A stretch of 64,000 nucleotides of DNA, taken from positions 14,174,142-14,238,141 of the forward strand of contig CP034991.1 of the NCBI GenBank assembly GCA_004026145.2, given 5' to 3'. A program made the position numbers and the translations under genes. Positions 23,101-35,000 of this stretch are shown here, one piece after another. The notes beneath the pieces are model-generated. The model was not told the origin of the DNA and made no database searches. It saw nothing but the letters and a program-made list of their open reading frames with translations. The stretch's first letter is position 1; each line of letters opens with the position of its first letter. Source of the stretch: Takifugu bimaculatus. Its lineage: Eukaryota > Chordata > Actinopteri > Tetraodontiformes > Tetraodontidae.

Positions 23101-26100
23101 CTCTCTGAGGCGTGAAGGGGGACTCGCTGCATCTTCTGTGACTCTGTTCATTCACAAAGAGCAGCAGGGTTGTTTTGTGCTCCAAAGGGGTGAAAGATGC
23201 GTGAACAGGTACCTCAAACTTCTGCAAGTTTAACAGCTTTTCGTGATTAATCTTACCTGAAATTCTTCTAGGGGCATAAATGTTATTTTATGGACAGGAA
23301 TTAAGAGATGGCGCAATAGTCACGCTGATAACAGCACATCAGTGCAGCCGTTTCTACCATGTTCAGAGATGCAACAGTGTGAATTCCTTTGTTGCCATGA
23401 TAAACTGCTGTCTTTAACCATGCCAGCATCTCTGTGAGACCCCACATACTGTATACATTTTCTTCTTTACTGGTTTTATTGCTGCTTGATTGTGCCTTCA
23501 AATCAAACCCTCCTCTCCGATTGTACAGTTGACATTCCATTTAAGACATTGATTTTTTTATTGACAAGCAAATGTTCTCATTCATGTGCCCGTCCATATC
23601 TGACCCGTCTAAATCTGGCTCCATTTTCCCGCTCAGTTCTCAAGATTTCTCTCCAGTCCTGTCAGCTACTTTCTGCCACTTTAGGCCTTTTTGAAAACAC
23701 CTGATGCACTCAGAAGGATGTTTCTGTTCCAGTTAATACTAATTCATCTTTTTCGTAAAGCATGTCGACTTTTAATAGAAACCTACATTTATCTGGTTCA
23801 GTTTCACACATTCAGATGATTGTGAGCAGCTGCCTGAAGCTACGTCACCTCCCAATGAATAAACAACACATGTTGTGTTCTGTCACTGAGACCTCTAATC
23901 AGATTAGAGTTTATGTGTCCTAAAGTCCTAAAATATGATCCTTATTTTATTACACTGGACTTATTTTGATTAAATCTGTCTGCGGAGCAATAAGTGCATG
24001 AAAGGTTATTCCGATTATTCCTATTGATTGAAGATGGAGCTGACCATCTAGTATTGTTGATGACTGAAAGTGAAACCGGGAGTGTGAGTGATGACAGGTG
24101 AGAGGAGAATCCTTACAAACATGATCGGGCCACCCACAGTTGCATCTGTGACTGATTAAAGAGGGAGCGGACCCCAGCCAGGTTGAATTCTGCTCCAGCC
24201 AGTGAATTAAAGTGAAAGAGTGAAGGAGATAGCCTCCTGGAGCGGCCAATGATCATTTAACAGATGAATGTGACGTCTTGTAAAGTCAAACTAAACCTGA
24301 ATGACTTGCACATGGCTGAGTTCAGCACCAGGAGGCTGCAGCCAGCAGTGTCGTCATCTGCTGTGATCTCAGTCAACACTGATGCAGCATTCCTGAACAC
24401 ACCCTCAGGGTCTTCCATCTATGGAGGGTGCTTCCTGTGAGATGGTAAATATCTGCCATCAGCCCAGTCCATTATGCATTTTCTATGTATAGTTTATAGC
24501 TAGTACAAAGGTTTCTAGCCAGTTGCTGTGGTCACGGGCAAAGGCACAAATACTGTCTGGACTGAATCTGCTCACACATGTCTGCAATCAAAGAAAATGT
24601 AAATGCAAGCCAATGATGGGCACAGCGTTAGACTGAGGAAACCTGAAACTTTCTGATGCCTGATTTGGCCACTAGGGGCGATAGTTGAGCTCAATGATTT
24701 TACTTTCATTGTATAATATTTTGGGGGATGCGTCAGTAAAACTGATGGTTGTTGTTATAACACACTGGCAGACACACACATGAATCCAGGATAGTGGAGC
24801 ATGTCCCTGGTTTAAACAGAGGTGGCTGCTGAAGCTGTCGCATGAATGCATGTGGATAATAATCAAAACAACAGCAACAGCATCTCTGTTACCCACCAAC
24901 AACCAGTGCTCACGCTCCTGTAAACACGCGTGGTCTCTAGCTCCAGCCAGCAAATCTCCTCAACAGCTTTACGTAATGTAACAAACTGCACAGTCAAATC
25001 ATATCAAGCTGCCTTGAGGTTAGATTCAGAGCGAAAGACAAAGAAGGCTGGAAGGTTTCTGGATCTTTAGCTGCTTCCATTTGAATCATTTCCCTCTCCT
25101 GGAATCCTCAGAGGAGCCTGATGGTGTTTATATCTGAAAGATGACGTGCACCACTGTTGTGAGGAATCACATATTACCTGCAGACAGAATGGGAGGGTTG
25201 AGGTGAACTTTTCAAATCTGAAATGAAATGTTATTGGAGAGCAAAGCTTACCGATAAAGCCTTAAGCTAAAATAGCTCTTAGTGCCTCTTCCACAAACAA
25301 ACCTTGTGGAAAAACAATTTCAACACAATATATTGTGTGGACATTAATAGAGCTAGAAATCAGCCCCCATGCCTCTCTCAGCAATTCTTCTTTTAAATTG
25401 ATTTAATCGATTTGTTCTCACTGTTTTGCTGGGTTTATTATTATTTTCCATTTGTGACTTTAATTATTTTATTCATTAATAATTCAACCAGTTAGAGAAC
25501 TGGTGTGGATTTTCTTCTGACGAAGACAGTGAATTTTTCATGGTAAACACACTAAAACTGTCTCACGGAGCAAGAAGACATGAGACGGTGGTACATTTTG
25601 ATTTAAGGAACCTCTCAAAGTGCCCTCTTCTGGTGGGTTGTTACACCTTCTGAATCTCACAGGTCCCCTCTTGAATATAAAAATTGGACTGAAAAAGTTG
25701 TCATATTTTCTGTCCATCTCCTATAGACTCCCAGCTCTACCCCATTCTTGCAGCTAGAACTTTGTATCTGCCGTCAGGACCTTTGGCTTGATTAGTAAAA
25801 CTGCAGACAGTAAAAATTAAACACTCTACCCAAGAACATGACCTCCTTGTGTTGTCCTCAAGCCCTGTGAAGTTCTTAAATGACACCAAACCAGAAAGTG
25901 AGCAGTGAGCAGTGGTACTCCAGTTCTGTCCTCTCCACTCTTAATCAAGCGTGACTAAAACTCTGTCTGGAGTCCACGCATGCATTAAACCTGATTACAG
26001 CTTCTGGGTGGCCAGCAGGTGGAGATTCACTCTGTCGACTGTTCCAACGTGTGTGTTTGCTTCTGACATCAGTGGCCCGATGGCGATTCAGAGGGCACAT

Positions 26101-28470
26101 TAAAGCCGTTTCCAGACCACCGCTAGGAGCATTGAATTTGAAAAGCCTCCTATGATATAATTAGGAGGAGCACATTCATTTAGCAGATTCATTTGGGTTA
26201 TTTGGAGGATTAAACCTTTAATTAAACCTCTTTAGCTCAGAATGGCAGTTCACAGGAGAGCTTTGCCTGTGGCCAAGTTTAATACTCCTGTTAAATCAGT
26301 AATATGTTGACATTTAATCATTTATGACACAGAAAGAAAATCAATACAACTAAAATGATGTCATCAATCCTCACAAAAAAGGAAAAGCAAAACACTAAAA
26401 GTGTATTAAAACACTTTCCCTAAAGTGTTCTTCCTATAGGTGAACAACCCAACATACGTCCACTCAAAAGTGCTTTAGACGTGGACTCTTCTGGAATTTA
26501 GAGTTCATTTCAATCATACAACAGCCATAAAGGTGATCTGTAGTTGATCTCTCAGCAACAATTGCAGAAGAAATTTGGGGTGTTTTTCAAGCTTTGGTGA
26601 CTGAGGAACTGGTTTTAAAGGGTTTTCCTGCAGTGTTGATGAAGTTCTGCTCTGAATGAAAACCAAAGTGAAAGGTGGTTCCTCTTCTGCAGGTACATGG
26701 CCATTATCCATCCTCTGCAGCAGCGCATGTCGTCCACAGAGACCAAGGTGGTGGTGGCTGTGATCTGGCTCCTGGCGCTGCTGCTGGCCTTCCCTCAATA
26801 TTACTACTCCACCACGGACGAGCTGCCCGGCCGGGTGGTCTGCTACATCGACTGGCCTGAGTACACCGTTTGTGACTTCAAAAAGATGTGAGTGTCGCTG
26901 CGGGGTGGGGGAGTGAAGGGAGGGTGGATGTCTGTGGCAACTTAAGGGAAGGAGAGATCCCATCAAAGGTGTCCTGTTGCTTTATGGTCATGTTTCCTAT
27001 TCTACTTGTTTTAAATTATCTCAATTCTTTCAACCGAGTTAGGGATCCAATGATGCAGAATAAAATGTGTTGCAGGTATTTCTTTAAAAATTATTCAATA
27101 TAACAACTACGTATGAAAAGGTTTTTCATTTTTAAATCATTCTTTATAATCAAAAACAATATTATTCTTCAAGAGTGACGATCTGACACAGAAAGAAATG
27201 ACCTCTTCATGAGCTGAAGGTTCACGTCTGCGGATGCTCCTCCTTGAAACACATGTGCATTCACACACTCACGTTTTTGGGCTGCTCTTATTTTACGTTG
27301 TGCAGTCAAGTGAAACCTGTTCCAGAAACTGGTGTGGGCAGAGATGCACCCCCACCTGGCCTGATTTACATCTTTATCAACCCACAACAGGCCAATAATG
27401 TGAGCTGAATGCCAGCTGCTTGAATTTGTAATTTTGTAAGAGCCTCTTTAGCCCTGAAATAACCCCACATTGTCCCGAGTTCATGCTGTTTTTCCTTTGA
27501 GATGCAGCTTTAAAAAGTGGAACCACTCTGGAAACTCCTGATGTGAGTCACACTGCTACAGCAGTGTGTTCCATCTTTCTTTTATCCTTTTGTTTTGTTG
27601 ATTGGGCCAATTTTCTATTGTGCAGTAAAGAAACACTTTCCCATGATGCATCATTTAATATTCTCTGTCTCAGACTATTTAGAGTAAACATTTCTAGATA
27701 AAACAACAGCTTCAAATATTTCTAGAGCCTTTGTGGACAAATCAAGACATCGGTAATGAAAATCATTTCTGCATCCTGAACCACTGAGAATCTGGAATTA
27801 CTCATCGAGGTTTGTGAATAAAGATCAGCAACATCCCTTCAGGTGAAAGAAATTAGACCTTTTAGTGTCAGTCTGACTGTGCCCAACACATAATCAACAC
27901 CTTCATTCATTCCTTAAGACCCAGAGACACAGAGGGGGCACGGCCTGATTCAGGCTGCTTGATGACAGTTACAGCTGGCCAGTTACAGTTGACAAGTTAG
28001 AGATGGCTAATTACAGTTGACCAGTTACTAATGGCCAGTTACAGCTGGCCAGTTACAGTTGACCAGTTACTAATGGCCAGTTACAGCTGGCCAGTTACAG
28101 CTGGCCAGTTACAGTTGACCAGTTACTAATGGCCAGTTACAGTTGACCAGTTACAGCTGACCAGTTACTAATGGCCAGTTACAGTTGACCAGTTACAGTT
28201 GGCCAGTTACAGTTGACCAGTTACAGTTGACCAGTTACAGCTGACCAGTTACTAATGGCCAGTTACAGTTGACCAGTTAGAGATGACTAATTACAGTTGA
28301 CCAGTTACTAATGGCCAGTTACAGTTCACCAGTTACTAATGGCCATGGATTGACGGTTTGAGGAATCATCCTCTCTAACATAGTATGAATATACAAAATA
28401 AGCATCACAACCTTGAAAAGTGTGTCTGTTCATTCACAGACAGTAAATACGCACCTGCACCTCCAACAAA

Positions 28471-28546
<76 letters not shown>

Positions 28547-28594
28547 CATCCATCCATCCATCCATCCATCCATCCATCCATCCATCCATCCATC

Positions 28595-28651
<57 letters not shown>

Positions 28652-31600
28652 CTATAGAGGCAAAAATCATGGCAACACGGAGAGAAGTCAGCCTCCTAAC
28701 AGAGCTGAGTAGAGGCGTGAATCTAAGGACAGAGCGGCCCAAGAAGTACAACAAACTGTCCATACCTGAGGCACTGGAGACACGTTGTGACTGCCCGATG
28801 GCTGCAAGACCTACAAGCTGAGCACAGCCAACTCCCAGAACAAGACCCAGTAGTCATCACCTTAGCAGACATTCAAACAAGAGTGTCCAAAATAAAGAGC
28901 TGGACAGCACCAGGGCCCGATAAGGTCCACGCCTACTGGCTTAAGAAGCTGACTGCACTCCATGAACACCTGGCAGCACAGATGAACCAGCTGCTAACAT
29001 CAGGGGACCACCCAGAGTGGCTAACCCAAGGCCGGACAGTCCTCATAATGAAGGACCCCCAGAAGGGCACAATACCGTCCAATTACCGGCCCATAACCTG
29101 CCTCAGCACCACATGGAAGCTCCTATCAGGCATCATAGCAGCTAAGATCAGCAGGCACATGGATCAATACATGAGCAGAGCACAGAAAGGCATAGGGAAC
29201 AACACCAGAGGTGCCAAGCACCAGCTACTGGTCGACAGGGCAATCGCCCAGGACTGTAGGATGCGGCACACCAACCTGTGCACTGCCTGGATTGATTACA
29301 AGAAAGCCTATGACTCAATGCCGCACACATGGATACTAGAGTGCCTAAAGCTGTATAACATCAACGGGACACTAAGAGAGTTCATCCAGAACTCCATGAA
29401 GCTGTGGAACACGACTCTGGAGGCCAACTCAAAGCCAATTGCGCAGGTGAGCATCAGATGTGGCATATATCAAGGAGATGCTCTGTCCCCCCTGCTGTTC
29501 TGCAAAGGCCTAAACCCCCTCAGCCAGATCATCACCAAGAGTGGCTATGGGTACCAGTTCTGAAGTGGAACAACCGTCAGCCACCTCCTCTACATGGATG
29601 ACATCAAGCTGTATGCCAAGAACGAGTATGACATCGACTCCCTGATTCACCTCACTAGGAATCTACAGCAAAGACATCGGGATGTCATTCGGGCTAGACA
29701 AATGTGGGCGGATGATATCTAGAAGGGGAAAGGTGATCACAACTGATGGGGTTGAACTACCTGAAGGGAACATCACAGATGTGTAGGACAGCTACAAATA
29801 CCTGGGGATCCCGCAGGCAAATGGTAACCATGAGGAGGCAGCTAGGAGGTCAGCCACAGCCAAATACCTGCAGAGGTTAAGACAGGTCCTGAAAAGTCAG
29901 CTAAATGGTAAGCACAAGATCCAAGCCATAAACACCTACGCCCTGCCAGTAATCAGATACCCTGCTGGCATAATACCCTGGCCACTGTAAGAGATACAAG
30001 CCACTGACATCAAGACAAGGAAGCTCCTCACCATGCACGGAGGGTTTCACCCTAAGTCCAGTGTCCTGAGGCTGTACACAAAGCGAAAGGAAGGGGGCCG
30101 AGTACTAGTAAGTGTCCGAACTACTGTCCAGGAGGAAACAACAAGCCTCCAAGAATACATCAAGAAGATGGCCCCCACTGACCCACTGCTGAGTGAATGC
30201 CTCAGACAACAAAAGCCCACCAAGGAGGAGGAATCTGAGGGGCTATCATGGAAGGACAAGCCCATGCATGGAATGTACCACCAGCCCCAGTAAAGAAAAC
30301 CACCTCAGATATTGTGTATAATTAGTTATCGACTGTGTTGAAAGAGGCGTTGGGCAGATTCACATGCACGGCAGCAGGAGCACATGTTGCAGAGCTCAGT
30401 GCAGGATTTCAGTGCAATAATTACAGCCATTAATGCTGTTGTAGTTCTGTTGGTGCCTTCACTCGTCTGGAAGGTCCAATGGGAAGTTTCTCCGCACTGG
30501 TCTGTTCCCACTGCAGGAGGGTCTCCAGACATGTGTACAAACATGACTCAGTGGGAGAGAGCAGCAGGAGACGCACGTGGTGCTGTTGTTAATATAGAAG
30601 TTCTAGATCTACAGTCACATCTACGCCCGATGTGGACACTTTTCTCAGATATCACAGTCTTGGTTCAACACTGAAAATAAAGGTGCCACATTTACATTTT
30701 TACTCTGGAAGCTGCTTGATTTTGCACTGAGGTGCAAATGTTGCATCAAATGTTTTCAGTCTCAGGAGCATCAGGAGACCCCAGCTTTGATTGTGTCTAT
30801 GCTTCGGTCTTGGAGACGCACGTACAGCATGACAGCATATTATTTAGGACAAATATACCACCATATCAGGACATTTTTCATAGCTCAGCAGCTTTTGGTT
30901 CTTTTCCTCAACAAATTTGATGCAAACAATTGTCAGAACATACGACAAAGATTATTGTTAGTTGTAAAACAGATTTGCAAATCAATAATATTCATTTGTA
31001 ATCATTCTTCATGCTGTCACAGCTAACATTGTGTTTGTGTGTATGTGTGTGTGTATGTTTGTGTGTATATGTGTTTGTGTGTTTTGATCTATACTCTCTA
31101 TATTAAGGCTTCATCCATTTTTTTTCAGCCTATTTTCAAATCGAGTCTGTGATTAGATTTATCTCCACCAAGCTGCTTAATTAATGTCTGATGATTCATT
31201 CTGAAGAGGAATCAAAGTGTGTTTCATTGCAAATGAACTTGGAGAGGGGAACTTTTCTAATCAGCATGGCGGTGATGTGAAAAGCTTAATTTATTCTTTC
31301 ATTCTTGGCCATCCATCCACCCACAAAGACACTTTAATCATGTAAATCAGTCAGAGCAGCACCTTCAGTCATCCACCCATCATTGAATGCTGGTGTTGGA
31401 GCCTGTCTGTCCTGTGTGGGTGAAAGGTCATCTGAAAGTCAACAACTGTCGCCTTCACAGAAATTATTCAAGTTTGCATTCTCTTGGAGTGAAATCTCCA
31501 CAGTTTGTAATAACAACTATGGCTGTGTTTGATCTTCATTAATGAAGGCTGATGTACAGTCACAACCTACCTCCTAGCAACACGTGGGAGTATGACTGTA

Positions 31601-31994
31601 GAGACCAACAGAAGGCGTTGGTTTCTGATCAACTGAAAGTAACAGAAGTGGTGATGAGCTGTTTGCGGGGCCAATATTGTCAGAGGGTGATTCCAGACCA
31701 CCCACTGGGCTCATCTGGATTTGACAAATCACAGATTTACATGTTGGTGGTTGCTGCTAATTAGCAGCAAATTGAAGAATGTGTGGGAGGAGCCAAATAA
31801 GGCGCAAAACAAATGATGGAAACTCCAACTGTATTAACATTACAGGATCTTTACCAAAGAATCTTTATTACAGAATTGCACATTTGGATCTTGATGGCTG
31901 AGTTTCTGTTCAAGCTGCTGATGTCAAACCTCTTTCAACGAACCCAAAGAGAGCAAAGAGAAGAAGCAGAGCAGCCTTAGCACAGGCGCACTCA

Positions 31995-32061
<67 letters not shown>

Positions 32062-35000
32062 TTACTTCCATGGGCCCTGTTGTGTGCTGTAATTAGGCAC
32101 CAGCCTCTGTCTACTGGACTAGTTTCGTGGGCCTGCTGCTACATGTTCTCTGGACCACGTTGGTTTCAGTTCACACTTGAATCCAGAAGGAAGCTGAACT
32201 TGTGATTTCATCAATAATCAGCTTCTTCAGCTCAGGTCAGCATGCTTGGAGTTATGTAGTGACATGCTTTGAAACTGTGTCTTACATGTTTCAAATGGAC
32301 TGTTCTCCATGTCCCCGTTCTTGGCCCCATCACTGCACTCAGGTAGAACTTAATGTTCTGCTTCTCACCCAAGTGGATCCAAACAAAAGAACAATACGTT
32401 GTGACTAAACGTTGTCAGTAATAGTAATAATATTAGAGGAATGATAAAGTTACACACATCTCTGAGGACTCACAAAGATGCCAAGGAGTGATGCAGCTGG
32501 GGAACCTGGATTTACTCATCTAATAACACACTCGCCGTGCACATCTGTATGTATTTTTTAGCAGCTGTTCTGACACCTTAGAGATTATTTTCATTTCTTT
32601 GCAGGGATACTCCTTATTTTCTACCTCTACATTTGTCCTTAATTTGTCTCCTGGCCCACATTTACCCTGTTGAATGTCACATCCTGTTTTTGACTTATTT
32701 CTCAAATTTTAATCCTTAATTCCTAATCTGTGGAGGTGTGTATGCAGTGTCAGCACAGCAGGTATCAGAAGTCTGCTGCTGCTTTCCTGCCTCCACTGAG
32801 GATCAGTGAAATCAGAAAAAAACTCATTAATGCAAAAACAGAAAGCCTGATCTCAACCTGCCCCCCAAGAACTTTCAACTGCAGAAGCTTCAGAACCAAC
32901 GGCACATCCTTTTATATTTTTCTGCCCTAAAATCCTAAACACGTCTTTGCAGTCAGACGTAAAGCTAATTAAAGGATGTGGATGAAGGAGTCTTTAAACA
33001 GTCTGCTAAACTCTGCTCTCACCACAGATGTACTTATATATAGCAGTATAATTAGACCCCCAGTTTAATCGTGTACGTTTGTTAACGGACCCAGAGCCAA
33101 CGATACGTACTGATCCAGAGCTGCTGACAGCCAGTTTAGATATCAGAAGGCTTGTAGTTGCTGATCCAACTCTGGTTTTGTCCGAAATGGCTGTTTTGCT
33201 GCATTTTCCTCAATCTGAGGGCATTTATTTATTTGTTTGTTTGTGCTGTCTCTTTGGTGGGATTAACTTCATTCCAATTAAATTCTGAGATATGACTTAC
33301 TAGGCTTGTGGGAGAGGGGAAAACTAGTAGGAGTTCTTCATCTCTGCTCATTCTGCCTGCACAGGTCAGGGTGATATAACATTGTTGTAACATGATTATA
33401 TCATAAAATAACAGGAAGTGATCAAACCTGTTTAACTGTGACATTTTCAGGGATTTAAAAGACCCGTAACTCTAAACTGTGTTCAACTACACCAATGCCA
33501 GAGTCAGATGTTAAGTCAGTCTCCTATTAGCCGTTGCTCTGCTTGCAGATATTACGTGTGTGTGGCGATCCTGCTCTACTTTCTGCCCCTGCTGGTGATG
33601 GGCTGTGCCTACCTGGTGGTGGGACTGACGCTCTGGGCCAGTGAGATCCCCGGAGACTCTTCTGACCGCTACAAGGAGCAGCTGACTGCTAAACGCAAGG
33701 TGTCCTGTCTACCCATGTAAAAAATGTGCATCAAAGGTTGGACTAATCGATCAGTTTCCCACCAGATCCCCAATCATCAAAGATTATATCATCGATCTGG
33801 TGCCCTCTGGGTTCATACACACATCAGTGATGAGCTTCTGCTTAACAAGTCCTCTGATCCTCTCCCAGTCTTACCTGTCCAACAATGAATGTTTAGAATT
33901 GATGTATTTTTTATTTTTACATCACAACCTTTGCTGACAAGTTTTCACATCTTTGTTGCACTTTAATGTTGGTGCACAAAATTACGTTTAAGTAGATTAC
34001 ACAAAACGTGGTGTTACCTTGGGGACTGATCGTGATCCAGCCTGACGGGACCTGGAAGTAGCCTGGAGGTCAGACTGATTTTAGGCTGTATCGTTAAAGG
34101 TCCAACCCAAAGTCTGATATCCTGGAGTTCAGAGCGTTTTCACAGCTACTTTACTTTACTCGCTGATTGGTGCTGAAATGATGTGCACACCCGTCTGACC
34201 TCCGGCTAAAGGCCTATCTGCCTGCATTAGTCTCAATTTTTCATCGTTCTCGTCTTGACAGATGTAATGAGCCATCATTTGTGCAGGAAATTTTAATTTT
34301 GATAGAGGCTCCAAAGCAGCTGGGCTTGGTTTTGGGGCGCCAGATTTCTTCCTGCTTGATGAAAAGGTTGTAGAATGAAACATGTGAGTGCTCCAATGTC
34401 AGAGGAGGCCATGAGTTGTCCCCAGGAGACCAGTGTGCTTCATGGATCATTTCACAAGTGCATCAGGTGCTTTGTTGACATGTTCATTGTGCTAATCCCT
34501 GCAGGTGGTGAAGATGATGATCGTGGTGGTGTGCACATTTGCCATCTGCTGGCTGCCTTTCCACGTCTACTTCCTGCTGCACCAGTTCTTCCCCAACATG
34601 TTTGAAGAGAGATTCATCCAGCAAGTCTACCTGGCCATTATGTGGCTGGCCATGAGTTCCACCATGTACAACCCCATCATCTACTGCTGCCTTAACGACA
34701 GGTTTGCCAGCAGCCTCCCTCAGAGACATAGGGTTCCCCGTAGTGATGGGCAGCAGGATGCACTCATGTCATCCAAAAGGACCGAGCAGTTCCAGCTGTT
34801 AGCAGCTGACAGTTGGTGGGAATTCATTCAATGAAGTGAAATCAAGCTTCTCCAAAACCAACAAAATCCCCCTGTGAGAAGTCTGCTTCCTCTCCATCAG
34901 TGGCATCTTTGAGGTTCTGCTGTCGAGACAGAATCCACAGATGTTGAGAGGACAGATGATGGACGCCGCTGGCTGTTACTGATCAAGAGCAGCTGTTTGT

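Larger units (their letters stand above)
18489..26692 (+). other. tacr1 intron 1 (8.2 kb)
   Basis: Phase-2 intron. It holds a mixed TG/CG repeat (19048-19112), an 18-C run, a long TG repeat, an 11-bp minisatellite (20142-20820) and AT-rich unique DNA from about 20.83 to 26.69 kb without a recognisable exon. Two sequences resembling a CTCF core lie at about 24666-24680 and 26011-26024. Confidence 0.8.
26888..33548 (+). other. tacr1 intron 2 (6.7 kb)
   Basis: Phase-2 intron. It contains the 14-bp minisatellite (27964-28346), a compound microsatellite (28471-28648), an R4/Rex6-like retroelement fragment (28655-30293) and a CA repeat (31996-32058). The remaining 26.9-27.9 kb and 30.3-33.5 kb have no recognisable exon. 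Confidence 0.8.

Noticed and set aside
27964..28346. CRISPR-like array
   Set aside because: Units are contiguous 14-bp tandem copies with no unique spacers, and the genome is clearly vertebrate.
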